Below, one piece after another: positions 1 to 10,374 of a DNA stretch of 64,000 bases (positions are counted from its first letter, which is position 1; each line of letters begins with the position of its first letter). The stretch is from Stutzerimonas stutzeri. GTDB taxonomy: Bacteria; Pseudomonadota; Gammaproteobacteria; Pseudomonadales; Pseudomonadaceae. Position numbers and translations under genes: made by a program. The DNA is taken from positions 47,508-111,507 of the forward strand of contig NZ_JAMOHY010000010.1 of assembly GCF_024448695.1 (NCBI RefSeq). The letters are read 5' to 3'. The notes under the pieces were generated by a model. That model was given only the letters and a program-made list of their open reading frames with translations. It did no database searches and was not told the origin of the DNA.

Positions 1-756
<756 letters not shown>

Positions 757-772
757 CTAGCTTCAAGCGAAA

Positions 773-829
773 AGCGGCAAGCCCCAAGCAAAGCTGCTTC
801 AACGCAGCACCTGCTTGCAGCTTGCCGCT
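773..829. repeat. Inverted repeat between sucB and lpd
   Basis: A perfect 10-bp inverted repeat (AGCGGCAAGC at 773-782, GCTTGCCGCT at 820-829) flanks a loop that itself carries AAGCA/TGCTT arms. The composition resembles the AGCGGCAAGC-type intergenic repeats scattered in Pseudomonas genomes. It lies between two cistrons that are likely cotranscribed, so it may protect or process the mRNA; that role is inference. There is no U tract, so it is not a convincing terminator. Confidence 0.6.
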
Positions 830-834
830 GCTTC

Positions 835-2043
835 TTAGATGTCCAGCAGCAGGCGTGCCGGATCTTCCAGCAGGTCCTTCATGGTGACCAGGAAGGTCAC
901 GGCTTCCTTGCCATCAATCAGACGGTGATCATAAGACAGCGCAAGGTACATCATCGGCAGGATGACGACCTGGCCATTAACGGCCATCGGACGTTCCTGG
1001 ATCTTGTGCATGCCGAGGATAGCGGTCTGCGGCGGGTTGACAATCGGAGTGGACAGCAGCGAACCGAACACACCACCGTTGGAGATGGTGAAAGTACCAC
1101 CCGTCATTTCTTCGATGGTCAGCTTGCCAGCCTTGGCCTTCTTGCCGTAGTTGTTGATACCACCTTCGATCTCGGCCAGGCTCATGTGCTCGGCATTGCG
1201 CAGGACCGGCACCACCAGACCACGGTCGCTGGATACGGCTACACCGATATCCTGATAGCCGTGGTAGACAATGTCGTTACCATCGATGGAAGCGTTCACA
1301 CCTGGCTGGCGCTTCAAGGCTTCGACCGCAGCCTTGACGAAGAAGGACATGAAGCCCAGGCGCACGCCATTGTGAGTTTTCTCGAACAGGTCCTTGTACT
1401 TGGCACGAAGCTCCATGATCGGCTTCATGTTGACTTCGTTGAAGGTAGTCAACATGGCCATGGAAGACTGTGCTTCGACCAGACGCTCGGCAACCTTGGC
1501 GCGCAGACGGGTCATGGGTACGCGCTTCTCGACGCGGTCGCCAACGGCAACCACAGGTGCGGCAGCAGCCGCGGCAGGCTTGGCAGCCGGCGCGGACTTC
1601 TTGGCTTCGATGGCGGCAACCAGATCTTCCTTGGTTACGCGACCATCCTTGCCAGTCCCCTTCACGCTGTTGGGATCGATGCCGTTTTCTTCAGCCAGCT
1701 TGCGCGCAGCCGGCGCGAGAATCGCGTCTTCGGCACTGGCATCAGTGGCGGGAGCGGCTGCGGCAGCTGCGGTTGCAGCAGGCGCAGGAGCAGCAGCTGC
1801 AGTCGCGCCGGCCTCGAGCTTGCCGAGCAGTTCGCCGCTGAGCACGGTGTCACCTTCGTTCTTGACGATTTCGGTGAGCACGCCATCGGCTTCGGCGAGG
1901 ACTTCCATCACGACCTTGTCGGTTTCGATGTCGACGATCAGCTCATCGCGCTTGACCGCATCACCCGGCTGCTTGTGCCAGGTGGCAACGGTGCCGTCAG
2001 CGACCGATTCGGGAAATTGGGGGGCTTTGATCTCGATAGCCAT
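835..2043 (-). CDS. sucB: Dihydrolipoamide succinyltransferase, E2 of 2-oxoglutarate dehydrogenase
   Basis: Transfers the succinyl group from lipoamide to CoA and forms the core of the 2-oxoglutarate dehydrogenase complex. 402 residues, normal for the family. The N-terminal lipoyl domain (1-76) carries the lipoylated lysine K43 in [11 protein letters not shown]. An Ala/Pro-rich linker follows, then the peripheral subunit-binding domain (about 108-148, [14 protein letters not shown]), a second Ala-rich linker, and the catalytic domain. The active-site motif [12 protein letters not shown] near the C terminus gives H373 and D377. It lies between sucA (upstream, 69-bp gap with a hairpin) and lpd. 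Confidence 0.98.
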   Translation of the reverse strand: MAIEIKAPQFPESVADGTVATWHKQPGDAVKRDELIVDIETDKVVMEVLAEADGVLTEIVKNEGDTVLSGELLGKLEAGATAAAAPAPAATAAAAAAPATDASAEDAILAPAARKLAEENGIDPNSVKGTGKDGRVTKEDLVAAIEAKKSAPAAKPAAAAAAPVVAVGDRVEKRVPMTRLRAKVAERLVEAQSSMAMLTTFNEVNMKPIMELRAKYKDLFEKTHNGVRLGFMSFFVKAAVEALKRQPGVNASIDGNDIVYHGYQDIGVAVSSDRGLVVPVLRNAEHMSLAEIEGGINNYGKKAKAGKLTIEEMTGGTFTISNGGVFGSLLSTPIVNPPQTAILGMHKIQERPMAVNGQVVILPMMYLALSYDHRLIDGKEAVTFLVTMKDLLEDPARLLLDI

Positions 2044-2076
2044 TAGCTGGGGTCCTATTGATTCGGTTTCTACGGC

Positions 2077-2100
2077 GAGGCCGCGATGTTTCGCGGCCTC
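2077..2100 (-). other. Intercistronic hairpin between sucA and sucB
   Basis: Ten-bp perfect stem GAGGCCGCGA / TCGCGGCCTC (2077-2086 and 2091-2100) closed by a four-base loop. It lies within the 69 bases between the sucA stop and the sucB start. No U run follows on the minus strand, so a stabilising or processing role is more likely than termination. That reading is inference. Confidence 0.6.
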
Positions 2101-2112
2101 TTGCTCGAATGA

Positions 2113-4944
2113 TTAAACGGTGAAAGCGTCCTGAAGCAGCTTTTCCTGCTGTTCGGCATGCATGGAGGCATAACCGACGGCAGGGGCGGCGGAGGCTTCA
2201 CGCCCCGCGTACTGCAGGAGCAACTCTTTCTTGTGCGCTACGGCCACACGACGCATATGGTGCTGGCTGCAGTACCACGCGCCCTGGTTCATCGGCTCTT
2301 CCTGACACCAGACGATACTCTTGAGGTTCTGGTAAGGCGCAAGCACCTCCGCCAGATCCTCTTCCGGGAACGGATACAGCTGCTCGATACGCACGACAGC
2401 GATATCTTCGCGGCCTTCGTTGCGACGCTTGTCCAACAGATCGTAATAGACCTTGCCGCTGCACATGATCAGTCGTTCGACCTTGGCCGGATCGATTTGA
2501 TCGATTTCTCCGATCACGGTCTGGAACGAGCCTTCGGTCAGATCCTCCAGGGTCGAGATCGCCAGCTTGTGACGCAGCAGCGACTTCGGCGTAAGGGCAA
2601 CCAGCGGCTTGCGCAGCGGGCGGATCGCCTGACGACGCAGCATATGGTAGACCTGTGCCGGCGTAGTCGGCACGCATACCTGGATATTCTGCTCGGCACA
2701 CAGTTGCAGATAACGCTCCAGACGCGCGGAAGAGTGCTCCGGTCCCTGCCCTTCATAGCCATGCGGCAGCAGCATGGTCAGGCCGCACAGACGACCCCAC
2801 TTGTGCTCGCCACTGGTGATGAACTGATCGATGACAACCTGGGCACCGTTGGCGAAGTCGCCGAACTGGGCCTCCCAAACCACCAGTGCGTTCGGCATGG
2901 TGGTGGCGTAGCCGTATTCGAATGCCAGTACCGCCTCTTCCGACAGGAAGGAGTCATACAGGTCGAAACGGGGCTGACCTTCGTACAGGTGCTGCAGCGG
3001 GATATGAGTGCTGCCGTCCTTCTGATTGTGCAACGCAGCGTGGCGATGCGAGAAGGTACCGCGGCCTACGTCCTGGCCACTGATGCGAATCGGATGGCCT
3101 TCGAACAGCAATGTGGCGTATGCCAGTGTCTCGGCATAACCCCAGTTGATGGCCAAGGCACCGGCACCCATTTTCTGACGATCTTCGAGGATCTTCGATA
3201 CCTGTCTTTGAACCACGAAGCCTTCGGGCACAGCGAGCATCTTGCTCGACAGCTCCTGCAAAGTCTTCAGATCGAAACGGGTGTCGTGACGCGCGGTCCA
3301 GGCATGGCCCAGATAAGGACGCCAGTCAACGAACAGCTCCTTGTTGGGCTCTTTGACCAGGCTCTTGACCACATGCAGGCCGTTATCCAGTGCAGTGCGG
3401 TATTCATCGACCTTCGCCTGGACGCCCGTCTCATCGAGCACGCTCGAGTGCATCAGCGAATCGGCATACAGCTCACGCGTGGTGCGCTGCTTGGCGATCT
3501 TCTGGTACATCAGCGGCTGGGTGCCGCTTGGTTCGTCAGCCTCGTTGTGGCCACGACGACGGTAGCAGATCAGGTCAATGACGATATCGCGCTTGAACTG
3601 CATGCGGTAATCGACAGCCAGCTGGGTAACGAACAGCACGGCTTCCGGATCATCGGCATTCACATGGAAGATCGGCGCCTGGATCATCTTCGCAACGTCG
3701 GTGGCGTATTCCGTGGAGCGCGCGTCTTCCTGCTTGTTGGTGGTGAAACCAACCTGGTTGTTGACCACGATGCGAATGGTGCCGCCGGTCCGGTAGGCAC
3801 GGGTCTGCGACATCTGGAAGGTTTCCATGACCACACCCTGGCCAGCGACAGCTGCGTCACCGTGGATGGTCACTGGCAGCACCTTGTCGCCGATCGGGTC
3901 ACAACGACGATCCTGACGTGCACGCACCGAACCCTCTACCACCGGGGAAACGATTTCCAGGTGGGATGGGTTGAATGCCATGGCCAGGTGAATCTCGCCA
4001 CCTGGGGTCATCACGTTGGAGGAAAAGCCCTGGTGGTATTTCACGTCACCCGAACTCAGGCCTTCGACCTTCTTGCCCTCGAACTCGTCGAACAGATCGC
4101 GCGGGTTCTTGCCGAAGGTATTGACCAGCACGTTCAGACGGCCGCGGTGAGCCATGCCGATGACGATTTCCTTGGTACCGTAGGAGCCGGAACGCTGGAT
4201 GATCTCGTCCAGCAGCGGGATAAGACTCTCGCCGCCCTCCAGGCCGAAACGCTTGGTGCCCGGATACTTGGTGCCCAGATACTTTTCCAGGCCCTCGGCA
4301 GCGGTCAGGCGCTCAAGCAGATGGCTTTTGATTTCCGACGAGAACTCTGGACGCCCGCGTACGCTTTCCAGGCGCTGGATAAACCAGTTGCGCTGTTCGG
4401 AATCGACGATATGGGTGAACTCCGCACCGATGGTGCGGCAGTAGGTCTCTTGCAACGCCTGGTGAATTTCACGCAAGGTTGCCTCATCGCGTCCCACGGC
4501 GAGATCGCCGGTACGGAAAACCGTATCCAGATCGGCATCAGTCAGATTGTAATGATTGATCGACAGGTCGGCTGGAGCCTTGCGCGGCTGCAGCCCAAGC
4601 GGATCAAGCTGTGCAGCCTGATGACCACGCATCCGGAAGGCCTGAATCAGACGCAGTACTTCGACCTGCTTCTTTTCGTGCTCGCTGCTCACACTGCCTG
4701 CGGAAACAGGCTGTGTACGACGCTGATTCCTGGCCAGCAGCACAAAATGATCGCGAATCGTAGCGTGCGAAACATCGGCCGTATTGCCACCGCTGACGGG
4801 CAGCTTCTGGAAGTAGGTGCGCCACTCTTCGGGCACAGCGTTGGGATCGTGCAGGTAGAGCTCGTAGAGTTCTTCCACATAGGCAGCGTTACCACCGGAT
4901 AGGTGGGCACTGTCCCACATGCGCTGCATTACGCTTTCTTGCAT
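2113..4944 (-). CDS. sucA: 2-oxoglutarate dehydrogenase E1 component
   Basis: Thiamine-diphosphate-dependent decarboxylase of the 2-oxoglutarate dehydrogenase complex, which feeds succinyl groups to SucB. 943 residues, full length. The N terminus MQESVMQRMWDSAHLSG includes the short segment thought to contact E2/E3. The ThDP region contains GDAAVAGQGVVMETFQMS and IVVNNQVGFTT. The C-terminal transketolase-like half contains QDVGRGTFSHRHAALHNQ. AAGGTG about 10 bases before the ATG serves as ribosome-binding site. The sdh terminator lies upstream, so sucA probably has its own promoter in 4945-5135. Confidence 0.98.
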   Translation of the reverse strand: MQESVMQRMWDSAHLSGGNAAYVEELYELYLHDPNAVPEEWRTYFQKLPVSGGNTADVSHATIRDHFVLLARNQRRTQPVSAGSVSSEHEKKQVEVLRLIQAFRMRGHQAAQLDPLGLQPRKAPADLSINHYNLTDADLDTVFRTGDLAVGRDEATLREIHQALQETYCRTIGAEFTHIVDSEQRNWFIQRLESVRGRPEFSSEIKSHLLERLTAAEGLEKYLGTKYPGTKRFGLEGGESLIPLLDEIIQRSGSYGTKEIVIGMAHRGRLNVLVNTFGKNPRDLFDEFEGKKVEGLSSGDVKYHQGFSSNVMTPGGEIHLAMAFNPSHLEIVSPVVEGSVRARQDRRCDPIGDKVLPVTIHGDAAVAGQGVVMETFQMSQTRAYRTGGTIRIVVNNQVGFTTNKQEDARSTEYATDVAKMIQAPIFHVNADDPEAVLFVTQLAVDYRMQFKRDIVIDLICYRRRGHNEADEPSGTQPLMYQKIAKQRTTRELYADSLMHSSVLDETGVQAKVDEYRTALDNGLHVVKSLVKEPNKELFVDWRPYLGHAWTARHDTRFDLKTLQELSSKMLAVPEGFVVQRQVSKILEDRQKMGAGALAINWGYAETLAYATLLFEGHPIRISGQDVGRGTFSHRHAALHNQKDGSTHIPLQHLYEGQPRFDLYDSFLSEEAVLAFEYGYATTMPNALVVWEAQFGDFANGAQVVIDQFITSGEHKWGRLCGLTMLLPHGYEGQGPEHSSARLERYLQLCAEQNIQVCVPTTPAQVYHMLRRQAIRPLRKPLVALTPKSLLRHKLAISTLEDLTEGSFQTVIGEIDQIDPAKVERLIMCSGKVYYDLLDKRRNEGREDIAVVRIEQLYPFPEEDLAEVLAPYQNLKSIVWCQEEPMNQGAWYCSQHHMRRVAVAHKKELLLQYAGREASAAPAVGYASMHAEQQEKLLQDAFTV

Positions 4945-5135
4945 GTCTGGTCACCTTCGATAAGGAGACACCACCAGCGTGGAGACCGCAGCATGACTTT
5001 CCCAGTTCTGAAGCAGCGACCCAGGTAAAGCCACTACGGACCGCGCAGATAGTTTCCGAGAACCACCCCGGATGCTCCTGCTGGTCATCAAATTTTCAGA
5101 GTGGAACCCCGGCTTTGTGAGCTGGGATTCCTACT
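4945..5135 (-). promoter_or_regulatory. sucA upstream region, promoter not resolved
   Basis: Because a strong terminator ends sdhB transcription just upstream, this 190-base stretch should hold the promoter and leader of sucA-sucB-lpd. I see no pair of boxes good enough to name a sigma-70 promoter, and no riboswitch. Only the ribosome-binding site close to the sucA ATG is clear. Confidence 0.3.
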
Positions 5136-5171
5136 AAAACTACGGCGCCGAGGTTGAACTCAGCGCCGTAG
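5136..5171 (-). terminator. Intrinsic terminator of sdhCDAB
   Basis: Nine-bp perfect stem CTACGGCGC / GCGCCGTAG (5140-5148 and 5163-5171), possibly extended inside the loop by GAG/CTC. On the minus strand the stem is followed directly by TTTTAGTA. It lies 60 bases past the sdhB stop and separates sdh from suc transcription. Confidence 0.85.
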
Positions 5172-5230
5172 GTGTCGCGGTAAAACATTACAGGCAAGCG
5201 ACTAAGCTAATAGTCGCAAGCCATGACTCA

Positions 5231-5935
5231 TCAAGTCGCGCTCTGCAACAGCATATTACGCACGTGCCCGATTGCCTTGGTGGGGTTCAATCCCTTCGGA
5301 CAAACGCTTACGCAGTTCATGATGCCACGGCAGCGGAATACGCTGAACGGATCATCCAGAGCAGCCAGACGTTCTTCAGTTTCGGTATCGCGACTATCGG
5401 CCAGAAAGCGATAGGCCTGCAGCAGTGCCGCTGGACCGAGGAATTTGTCCGGATTCCACCAGAAGGACGGGCAACTGGTCGAGCAGCAAGCGCACAGAAT
5501 GCACTCGTACAGGCCATCGAGCTTCTCGCGATCTTCCGGGCTCTGCAAACGTTCGATAGCCGGTGCCGGTGTATCGTTCATCAGATAAGGGCGAACCTTC
5601 TCGTACTGCTTATAGAAGATGCTCATATCGACGGCCAGGTCACGGATGACTGGCAGACCAGGCAGAGGACGAACCACCAGCTTACCGCCTGAGACGACAG
5701 CTGACAGCGGAGTGATACAGGCCAGGCCATTCTTGCCGTTCATGTTCATGCCATCGGAGCCACAGACTCCTTCGCGGCAGGAACGACGATAGGAGAAACC
5801 TTCGTCCTGTTCCTTGATGAGCGCCAGTACGTCCAGAACCATCAGATCCTTACCATCGGTATTGATCTGGAAATCCTGCATGTACGGCTTTTCATCTTTA
5901 TCCGGGTTGTAGCGATAGACACTCACTTGCAACAT
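5231..5935 (-). CDS. sdhB: Succinate dehydrogenase iron-sulfur subunit
   Basis: Electron-transfer subunit of respiratory complex II, passing electrons from the SdhA flavin to ubiquinone. 234 residues from the ATG giving MLQVSVYRYNPDKDE. An upstream in-frame ATG exists but lies inside the sdhA end, so I took the family start. The 2Fe-2S cysteines lie in SCREGVCGSDGMNMNGKNG. The 4Fe-4S and 3Fe-4S ligands lie in CILCACCSTSCPSFW and CRGIMNCVSVCPKGLNP. It begins 10 bases after sdhA ends and is the last gene of sdhCDAB. Confidence 0.98.
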   Translation of the reverse strand: MLQVSVYRYNPDKDEKPYMQDFQINTDGKDLMVLDVLALIKEQDEGFSYRRSCREGVCGSDGMNMNGKNGLACITPLSAVVSGGKLVVRPLPGLPVIRDLAVDMSIFYKQYEKVRPYLMNDTPAPAIERLQSPEDREKLDGLYECILCACCSTSCPSFWWNPDKFLGPAALLQAYRFLADSRDTETEERLAALDDPFSVFRCRGIMNCVSVCPKGLNPTKAIGHVRNMLLQSAT

Positions 5936-5945
5936 ATCGGCGACC

Positions 5946-7718
5946 TCAGTAAGTCCGAACCATGGGTTCGAAAGTCGGAACTGTTTTCGGAGAGAAGTTG
6001 ACGGCACGCTTGGCTACGCGCTTTTCACCCGGGAAATACAGGGTGTGGCACAGCCAGTTTTCATCGTCACGCTCTTCGAAATCTTCACGCGCATGCGCAC
6101 CACGCGACTCTTTGCGAGTCTCGGCAGCAATAGCGGTAGCCTCGGCAACTTCCAGCAGGTTCTGCAGTTCCAGTGCTTCGATACGCGCGGTATTGAAAGC
6201 CTGGCTCTTGTCGGAAATCTTCACGTTAGCAATGCGCTGACGCAGATCGGACAGCTGAGCGATACCCTTCTGCATGTACTCGCCGGTACGGAACACGCCG
6301 AAGTAGTTTTGCATGCAGTTCTGCAGTTCCTTGCGCAGCGGTGCAACGTCTTCACCGGTGGTGCGTTCGTTCAGGCTGGCAAGACGATTGAGGGCCACAT
6401 CCAGATCGGTTTCGCTGGCACCGCGGTGCTCAACACCTTCCTTCAGGGCTTTCTCAAGGTGCAGACCGGCGGCGCGACCGAATACAACCAGATCAAGCAG
6501 CGAGTTGCCGCCCAGGCGGTTGGCGCCATGAACCGACACGCAAGCCACCTCGCCCACAGCGAACAGACCATCGATAATCTTGTCGTTGCCGTTGGCGTCT
6601 TGAGTGATCGCCTGACCATGAATATTGGTGGCAACACCACCCATCATGTAGTGGCAGGTCGGAACGACCGGCACCGGAGCAGTAACCGGGTCGACATGTG
6701 CGAAGGTCTTTGACAACTCGCAGATACCTGGCAGACGGCTGTGCAGCACGTCCTCGCCCAGGTGGTCGAGTTTGAGCATCACGTGATCGCCGTCCGGACC
6801 GCAGCCGTTGCCAGCCAGGATTTCCTTGACCATCGAACGTGCAACCACGTCACGACCAGCCAGATCCTTGGCATTGGGTGCGTAACGCTCCATGAAGCGC
6901 TCGCCGTGCTTGTTGATCAGATAACCGCCTTCGCCGCGGCAACCTTCGGTCACAAGCACACCCGCCCCGGCGATGCCGGTCGGGTGGAACTGCCACATCT
7001 CGATATCCTGAACCGGCACGCCAGCGCGCAGCGCCATGCCGATACCGTCGCCGGTGTTGATCAGGGCGTTGGTCGTGGATGCGTAGATACGCCCGGCACC
7101 GCCGGTAGCCAGCACCACAGCCTTGGAACGGATATAGACCGTTTCGCCGTTTTCGATGCAGATCGCGATGATGCCGACAATGGCGCCATCCTGATTCTTC
7201 ACCAGATCCACGCCATACCATTCATTCAGGAAGGACGTACCTGCCTTCAGGTTGGCCTGATAAAGGGTATGCAGCAGTGCGTGACCGGTACGGTCGGCAG
7301 CAGCGCAGGTACGAGCAGCCTGCCCGCCCTTGCCGTAGTCCTTGGACTGGCCACCGAACGGACGCTGATAAATACGGCCCTGTTCGGTACGGGAGAACGG
7401 CAGGCCCATGTGCTCGAGCTCGAATACGGCCTCGGGACCTACGGAACACATGTACTCGATAGCGTCCTGGTCACCGATATAGTCGGATCCCTTGACGGTA
7501 TCGTACATATGCCAGCGCCAATCATCGTTCGGGTCGGCCGAAGCAATGGCGCAGGTAATGCCACCCTGAGCGGAAACGGTATGCGAACGCGTCGGGAATA
7601 CCTTGGTGACTACAGCGGTCTTGTGACCACCCTGAGCCAGTTGCAGTGCAGCGCGCATGCCTGCGCCACCGCCACCGATAATGATGGCGTCATAAGAAAG
7701 AGTGCGAATGCTAGCCAT
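5946..7718 (-). CDS. sdhA: Succinate dehydrogenase flavoprotein subunit
   Basis: Catalytic subunit of complex II, oxidising succinate to fumarate on the cytoplasmic face. 590 residues, normal length. The FAD dinucleotide fold is [20 protein letters not shown] near the N terminus. Covalent FAD attaches to the histidine of [10 protein letters not shown]. The capping domain includes [21 protein letters not shown], and substrate-binding residues lie in [13 protein letters not shown]. It begins 3 bases after the sdhD stop, so it is translationally linked. Confidence 0.98.
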   Translation of the reverse strand: MASIRTLSYDAIIIGGGGAGMRAALQLAQGGHKTAVVTKVFPTRSHTVSAQGGITCAIASADPNDDWRWHMYDTVKGSDYIGDQDAIEYMCSVGPEAVFELEHMGLPFSRTEQGRIYQRPFGGQSKDYGKGGQAARTCAAADRTGHALLHTLYQANLKAGTSFLNEWYGVDLVKNQDGAIVGIIAICIENGETVYIRSKAVVLATGGAGRIYASTTNALINTGDGIGMALRAGVPVQDIEMWQFHPTGIAGAGVLVTEGCRGEGGYLINKHGERFMERYAPNAKDLAGRDVVARSMVKEILAGNGCGPDGDHVMLKLDHLGEDVLHSRLPGICELSKTFAHVDPVTAPVPVVPTCHYMMGGVATNIHGQAITQDANGNDKIIDGLFAVGEVACVSVHGANRLGGNSLLDLVVFGRAAGLHLEKALKEGVEHRGASETDLDVALNRLASLNERTTGEDVAPLRKELQNCMQNYFGVFRTGEYMQKGIAQLSDLRQRIANVKISDKSQAFNTARIEALELQNLLEVAEATAIAAETRKESRGAHAREDFEERDDENWLCHTLYFPGEKRVAKRAVNFSPKTVPTFEPMVRTY

Positions 7719-7721
7719 GAA

Positions 7722-8090
7722 TCAGATACCCCAAAGAATCTGCACACCCCAGACGAAGAACGTGAACATGGCGATGCCACACACGGCCTGGAACAGGAAA
7801 CGTACACTGGTAGCCCACTTGCCGATGGCCATGTTGGTCAGGTAGTCAGTGGAAATGGTCCACATACCAACCCACGCATGAACACTCAGAGATACCAGCG
7901 CCAGCAGACTGAAAATGCGCATCCAGCTCGTCGAGAACAGCGCATGCCACTGCGCGTACTCAAGCCCCGGATTGACAACCAGGTACCCGATCAGAAAGAG
8001 GAAATAAACCGCCAGAACAACTGCGGAAACGCGCTGAGCCATCCAGTCATAGAGACCCGAACGCGAAAAGTTCGTGACGTTGGTTACCAT
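7722..8090 (-). CDS. sdhD: Succinate dehydrogenase membrane anchor SdhD
   Basis: Hydrophobic anchor that helps form the quinone and haem b sites of complex II. 122 residues from the ATG reading MVTNVTNFSRSGLYDWMAQR. A start two codons earlier is possible. Three transmembrane helices are visible, around VVLAVYFLFLIGYLV, IFSLLALVSLSVHAWVGMW and AVCGIAMFTFFVWGVQIL. The haem-ligand histidine is probably that of LSVHAWVGMW. Its ATG overlaps the last seven bases of sdhC. Confidence 0.95.
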   Translation of the reverse strand: MVTNVTNFSRSGLYDWMAQRVSAVVLAVYFLFLIGYLVVNPGLEYAQWHALFSTSWMRIFSLLALVSLSVHAWVGMWTISTDYLTNMAIGKWATSVRFLFQAVCGIAMFTFFVWGVQILWGI

Positions 8091-8470
8091 ATCCACACTC
8101 CCGCCAGAACGATCAGCACCGCCGAAACGGCCAGAACGATTTTCGAGCCCAGCTTGCCGCCTTCCAGCGTCTCGCCGTGCCCCGTATCCATGACCAGGTG
8201 ACGCACACCGGCCACCAGGTGATACAGCAGCGCAGACAGCAACCCCCAGACCACCAGCTTGGCCAACGGACTACCGAAGCACGCCTTAACCTCTTCAAAG
8301 CTTTCGGCAGAAGAAAGCGAAGCGTCCAGCGCAAACAGCAGAATGGCCACACCGACGAACAGAATGACGCCGGAGATACGGTGAAGGATCGACGTGTAGG
8401 CAGTGATTGGGAGTTTTATTGTCCTAAGATCTAGGTTTACAGGTCGTTGGCTTTTCACGGCTTTTTTCAC
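8084..8470 (-). CDS. sdhC: Succinate dehydrogenase cytochrome b556 subunit SdhC
   Basis: Anchor subunit of complex II carrying the b-type haem. I chose the GTG at 8470 (reads MKKAVKSQRPVNLDLRT, 128 residues), which I think matches pseudomonad homologues. A second GTG at 8458 is possible, and an ATG at 8524 would add an unlikely 18-residue extension. Signature residues are S and R in TSILHRISGVILFVG, and the haem histidine in LYHLVAGVRHLVMD. Three helices are apparent. It is the first gene of sdhCDAB. Confidence 0.9.
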   Translation of the reverse strand: MKKAVKSQRPVNLDLRTIKLPITAYTSILHRISGVILFVGVAILLFALDASLSSAESFEEVKACFGSPLAKLVVWGLLSALLYHLVAGVRHLVMDTGHGETLEGGKLGSKIVLAVSAVLIVLAGVWIW

Positions 8471-8587
8471 ACTTGAGGCCCCAAGGCGCAGGGCAAAGTT
8501 GTTGGGAAGAGTACTCAGCGGCACCCGCCACCCACGAGTGACGACCCGCAGAAAAACTGCCTGTTAGGCCCTGCCGGTCGGTTTCCG

Positions 8588-8616
8588 AGTATAAACAGTT
8601 AGGTCGCTAATCACAA
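8588..8616 (-). promoter_or_regulatory. Predicted sigma-70 promoter of sdhCDAB
   Basis: On the minus strand TTGTGA (8611-8616) and TATACT (8588-8593) are separated by 17 bases. The expected start near base 8580 leaves a leader of about 110 bases before sdhC. It lies in the shared gltA-sdhC intergenic region. An additional AT-rich TATATAA lies upstream without a matching -35 box. Confidence 0.5.
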
Positions 8617-8730
8617 TGTGGTGAAGTGCCACTAAAGGTGGATAGCGACCCTTATATAAATGCCGTAAACAGGCTTCCTGTATTGAGAATTCACCCCGAA
8701 ACCCCCTCTGCGATAGGGTTCCCCTGCAAA

Positions 8731-8758
8731 TTGACTTTGTGATTTATCTCACTATAGT
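8731..8758 (+). promoter_or_regulatory. Predicted sigma-70 promoter of gltA
   Basis: TTGACT (8731-8736), 16-base spacer, TATAGT (8753-8758). It is followed by AGGAGG at 8805-8810, six bases before the gltA ATG. It lies back to back with the sdh promoter, about 115 bases apart, which fits joint control of citrate synthase and succinate dehydrogenase. Confidence 0.65.
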
Positions 8759-8816
8759 GATGCGGGCCCTGCGTGGGGGGCCATGATGATTCCAAGCATA
8801 AAACAGGAGGCCATAC

Positions 8817-10088
8817 ATGGCTGACAACAAAGCGCAGTTGATCATCGAGGGCTCAGACGCCATCGAACTGCCCGTTCTAACCGGTACCATGGGACCTGAC
8901 GTAATCGACGTACGAGGCCTGACCTCCACGGGTCGTTTTACTTTCGATCCTGGCTTCATGTCGACAGCCTCTTGTGAATCCAAGATCACCTACATTGATG
9001 GTGACAAAGGTATTCTGCTGCATCGTGGCTACCCTATCGAACAGCTGGCCGCCAAAACCGACTACCTCGAGACCTGCTACCTACTACTGCATGGAGAGCT
9101 CCCCACTCCCGAGGAAAAAACCAAGTTTCTGAGCACCGTACAGAACCACACCATGGTTCACGAGCAACTGAAGTCGTTCCTCAACGGTTTCCGTCGCGAT
9201 GCTCACCCGATGGCCATCATGTGTGGCGTTGTCGGCGCACTATCAGCCTTCTATCACGACTCGCTGGATATCAACGATCCGAAGCACCGTGAGATATCGG
9301 CAGTTCGACTGGTCGCAAAAATGCCGACCATCGCCGCCATGGTTTACAAGTACTCGATGGGTCAGCCGCTGATGTATCCGCGCAATGACCTGAGCTACTC
9401 GGAAAACTTCCTGCACATGATGTTCAACACCCCGTGCGAGATCAAACCGATCAGCCCGGTGTTGGCCAAGGCCATGGACCGCATCTTCATCCTCCATGCC
9501 GACCACGAGCAAAACGCCTCCACTTCCACGGTGCGACTGGCCGGCTCCACCGGCGCCAACCCCTTCGCCTGTATCGCTGCCGGTATCGCAGCACTCTGGG
9601 GCCCTGCGCACGGCGGCGCGAACGAAGCCGTTCTCACCATGCTTGATGAAATTGGTGATGTCTCGAACATCGAGAAGTTCCTGGCCAAGGCCAAGGACAA
9701 GAACGATCCGTTCAAGCTGATGGGCTTCGGACACCGCGTCTACAAGAACTTCGATCCGCGCGCCAAGGTCATGAAGCAGACCTGCGATGAGGTTCTGGGC
9801 GAACTGGGCATCAATGATCCACAGCTTGAGTTGGCCATGAAGCTGGAAGAGATTGCCCTGCAAGATCCCTACTTCGCCGAGCGCAATCTCTACCCGAACG
9901 TGGATTTCTACTCGGGCATCATCCTCAAGGCCATCGGCATTCCGACCAGCATGTTCACCGTAATCTTCGCCCTGGCGCGGACTGTCGGCTGGATTTCCCA
10001 CTGGAAGGAAATGATCGCCAGCGGCCAGAAAATCGGTCGCCCGCGTCAGCTCTACACTGGCCACACCAAGCGTGACCTGCCATTTTGA
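8817..10088 (+). CDS. gltA: Type II citrate synthase
   Basis: Condenses acetyl-CoA with oxaloacetate. 423 residues, the hexameric, NADH-sensitive Gram-negative type. The active-site residues are visible: H230 in [11 protein letters not shown]265 in [11 protein letters not shown]306 in [13 protein letters not shown] and D363 in PNVDFYSG. The start is fixed by AGGAGG six bases upstream of the ATG. It is divergent from sdhC and ends in a strong terminator, so it is likely a single transcription unit. Confidence 0.98.
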   Translation: MADNKAQLIIEGSDAIELPVLTGTMGPDVIDVRGLTSTGRFTFDPGFMSTASCESKITYIDGDKGILLHRGYPIEQLAAKTDYLETCYLLLHGELPTPEEKTKFLSTVQNHTMVHEQLKSFLNGFRRDAHPMAIMCGVVGALSAFYHDSLDINDPKHREISAVRLVAKMPTIAAMVYKYSMGQPLMYPRNDLSYSENFLHMMFNTPCEIKPISPVLAKAMDRIFILHADHEQNASTSTVRLAGSTGANPFACIAAGIAALWGPAHGGANEAVLTMLDEIGDVSNIEKFLAKAKDKNDPFKLMGFGHRVYKNFDPRAKVMKQTCDEVLGELGINDPQLELAMKLEEIALQDPYFAERNLYPNVDFYSGIILKAIGIPTSMFTVIFALARTVGWISHWKEMIASGQKIGRPRQLYTGHTKRDLPF

Positions 10089-10136
10089 TCCGCTAGCCAA
10101 ACGCTGAAGTCTTCCTGAAGTCTTCCTGAGCGTCAC

Positions 10137-10163
10137 AAAAGCCCTGACCATGTCAGGGCTTTT
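10137..10163. terminator. Terminator downstream of gltA
   Basis: AAAA, then an eight-bp stem GCCCTGAC / GTCAGGGC (10141-10148 and 10152-10159) with a three-base loop, then TTTT. It is symmetrical and could act in both directions, but the only gene ending here is gltA. A tandem copy of TGAAGTCTTCC lies just upstream (10105-10126). Confidence 0.9.
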
Positions 10164-10374
10164 GCATTCTTGCCCCTTGCAGCTGCGTCTGCCTTTCGGC
10201 CATGTGCTTTTCGCCAAGCGGCTCACGGCCTTTCGGGCAAGTTACGCCTTTACTGTTTCCATACCGGAGCGTGAGCACTATCCGGATCAGCGCGAAACGA
10301 CTCTCTCACCTCCCTCGCGCGATGCATATCACCCTCTACAATGCCGCCTTTGCCGCATCTCCCGGAGCCAGCCC

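Noticed and set aside
2158..4902. 914-codon open frame antisense to sucA
   Set aside because: It mirrors sucA codon for codon, resembles no protein and has no independent start signals.
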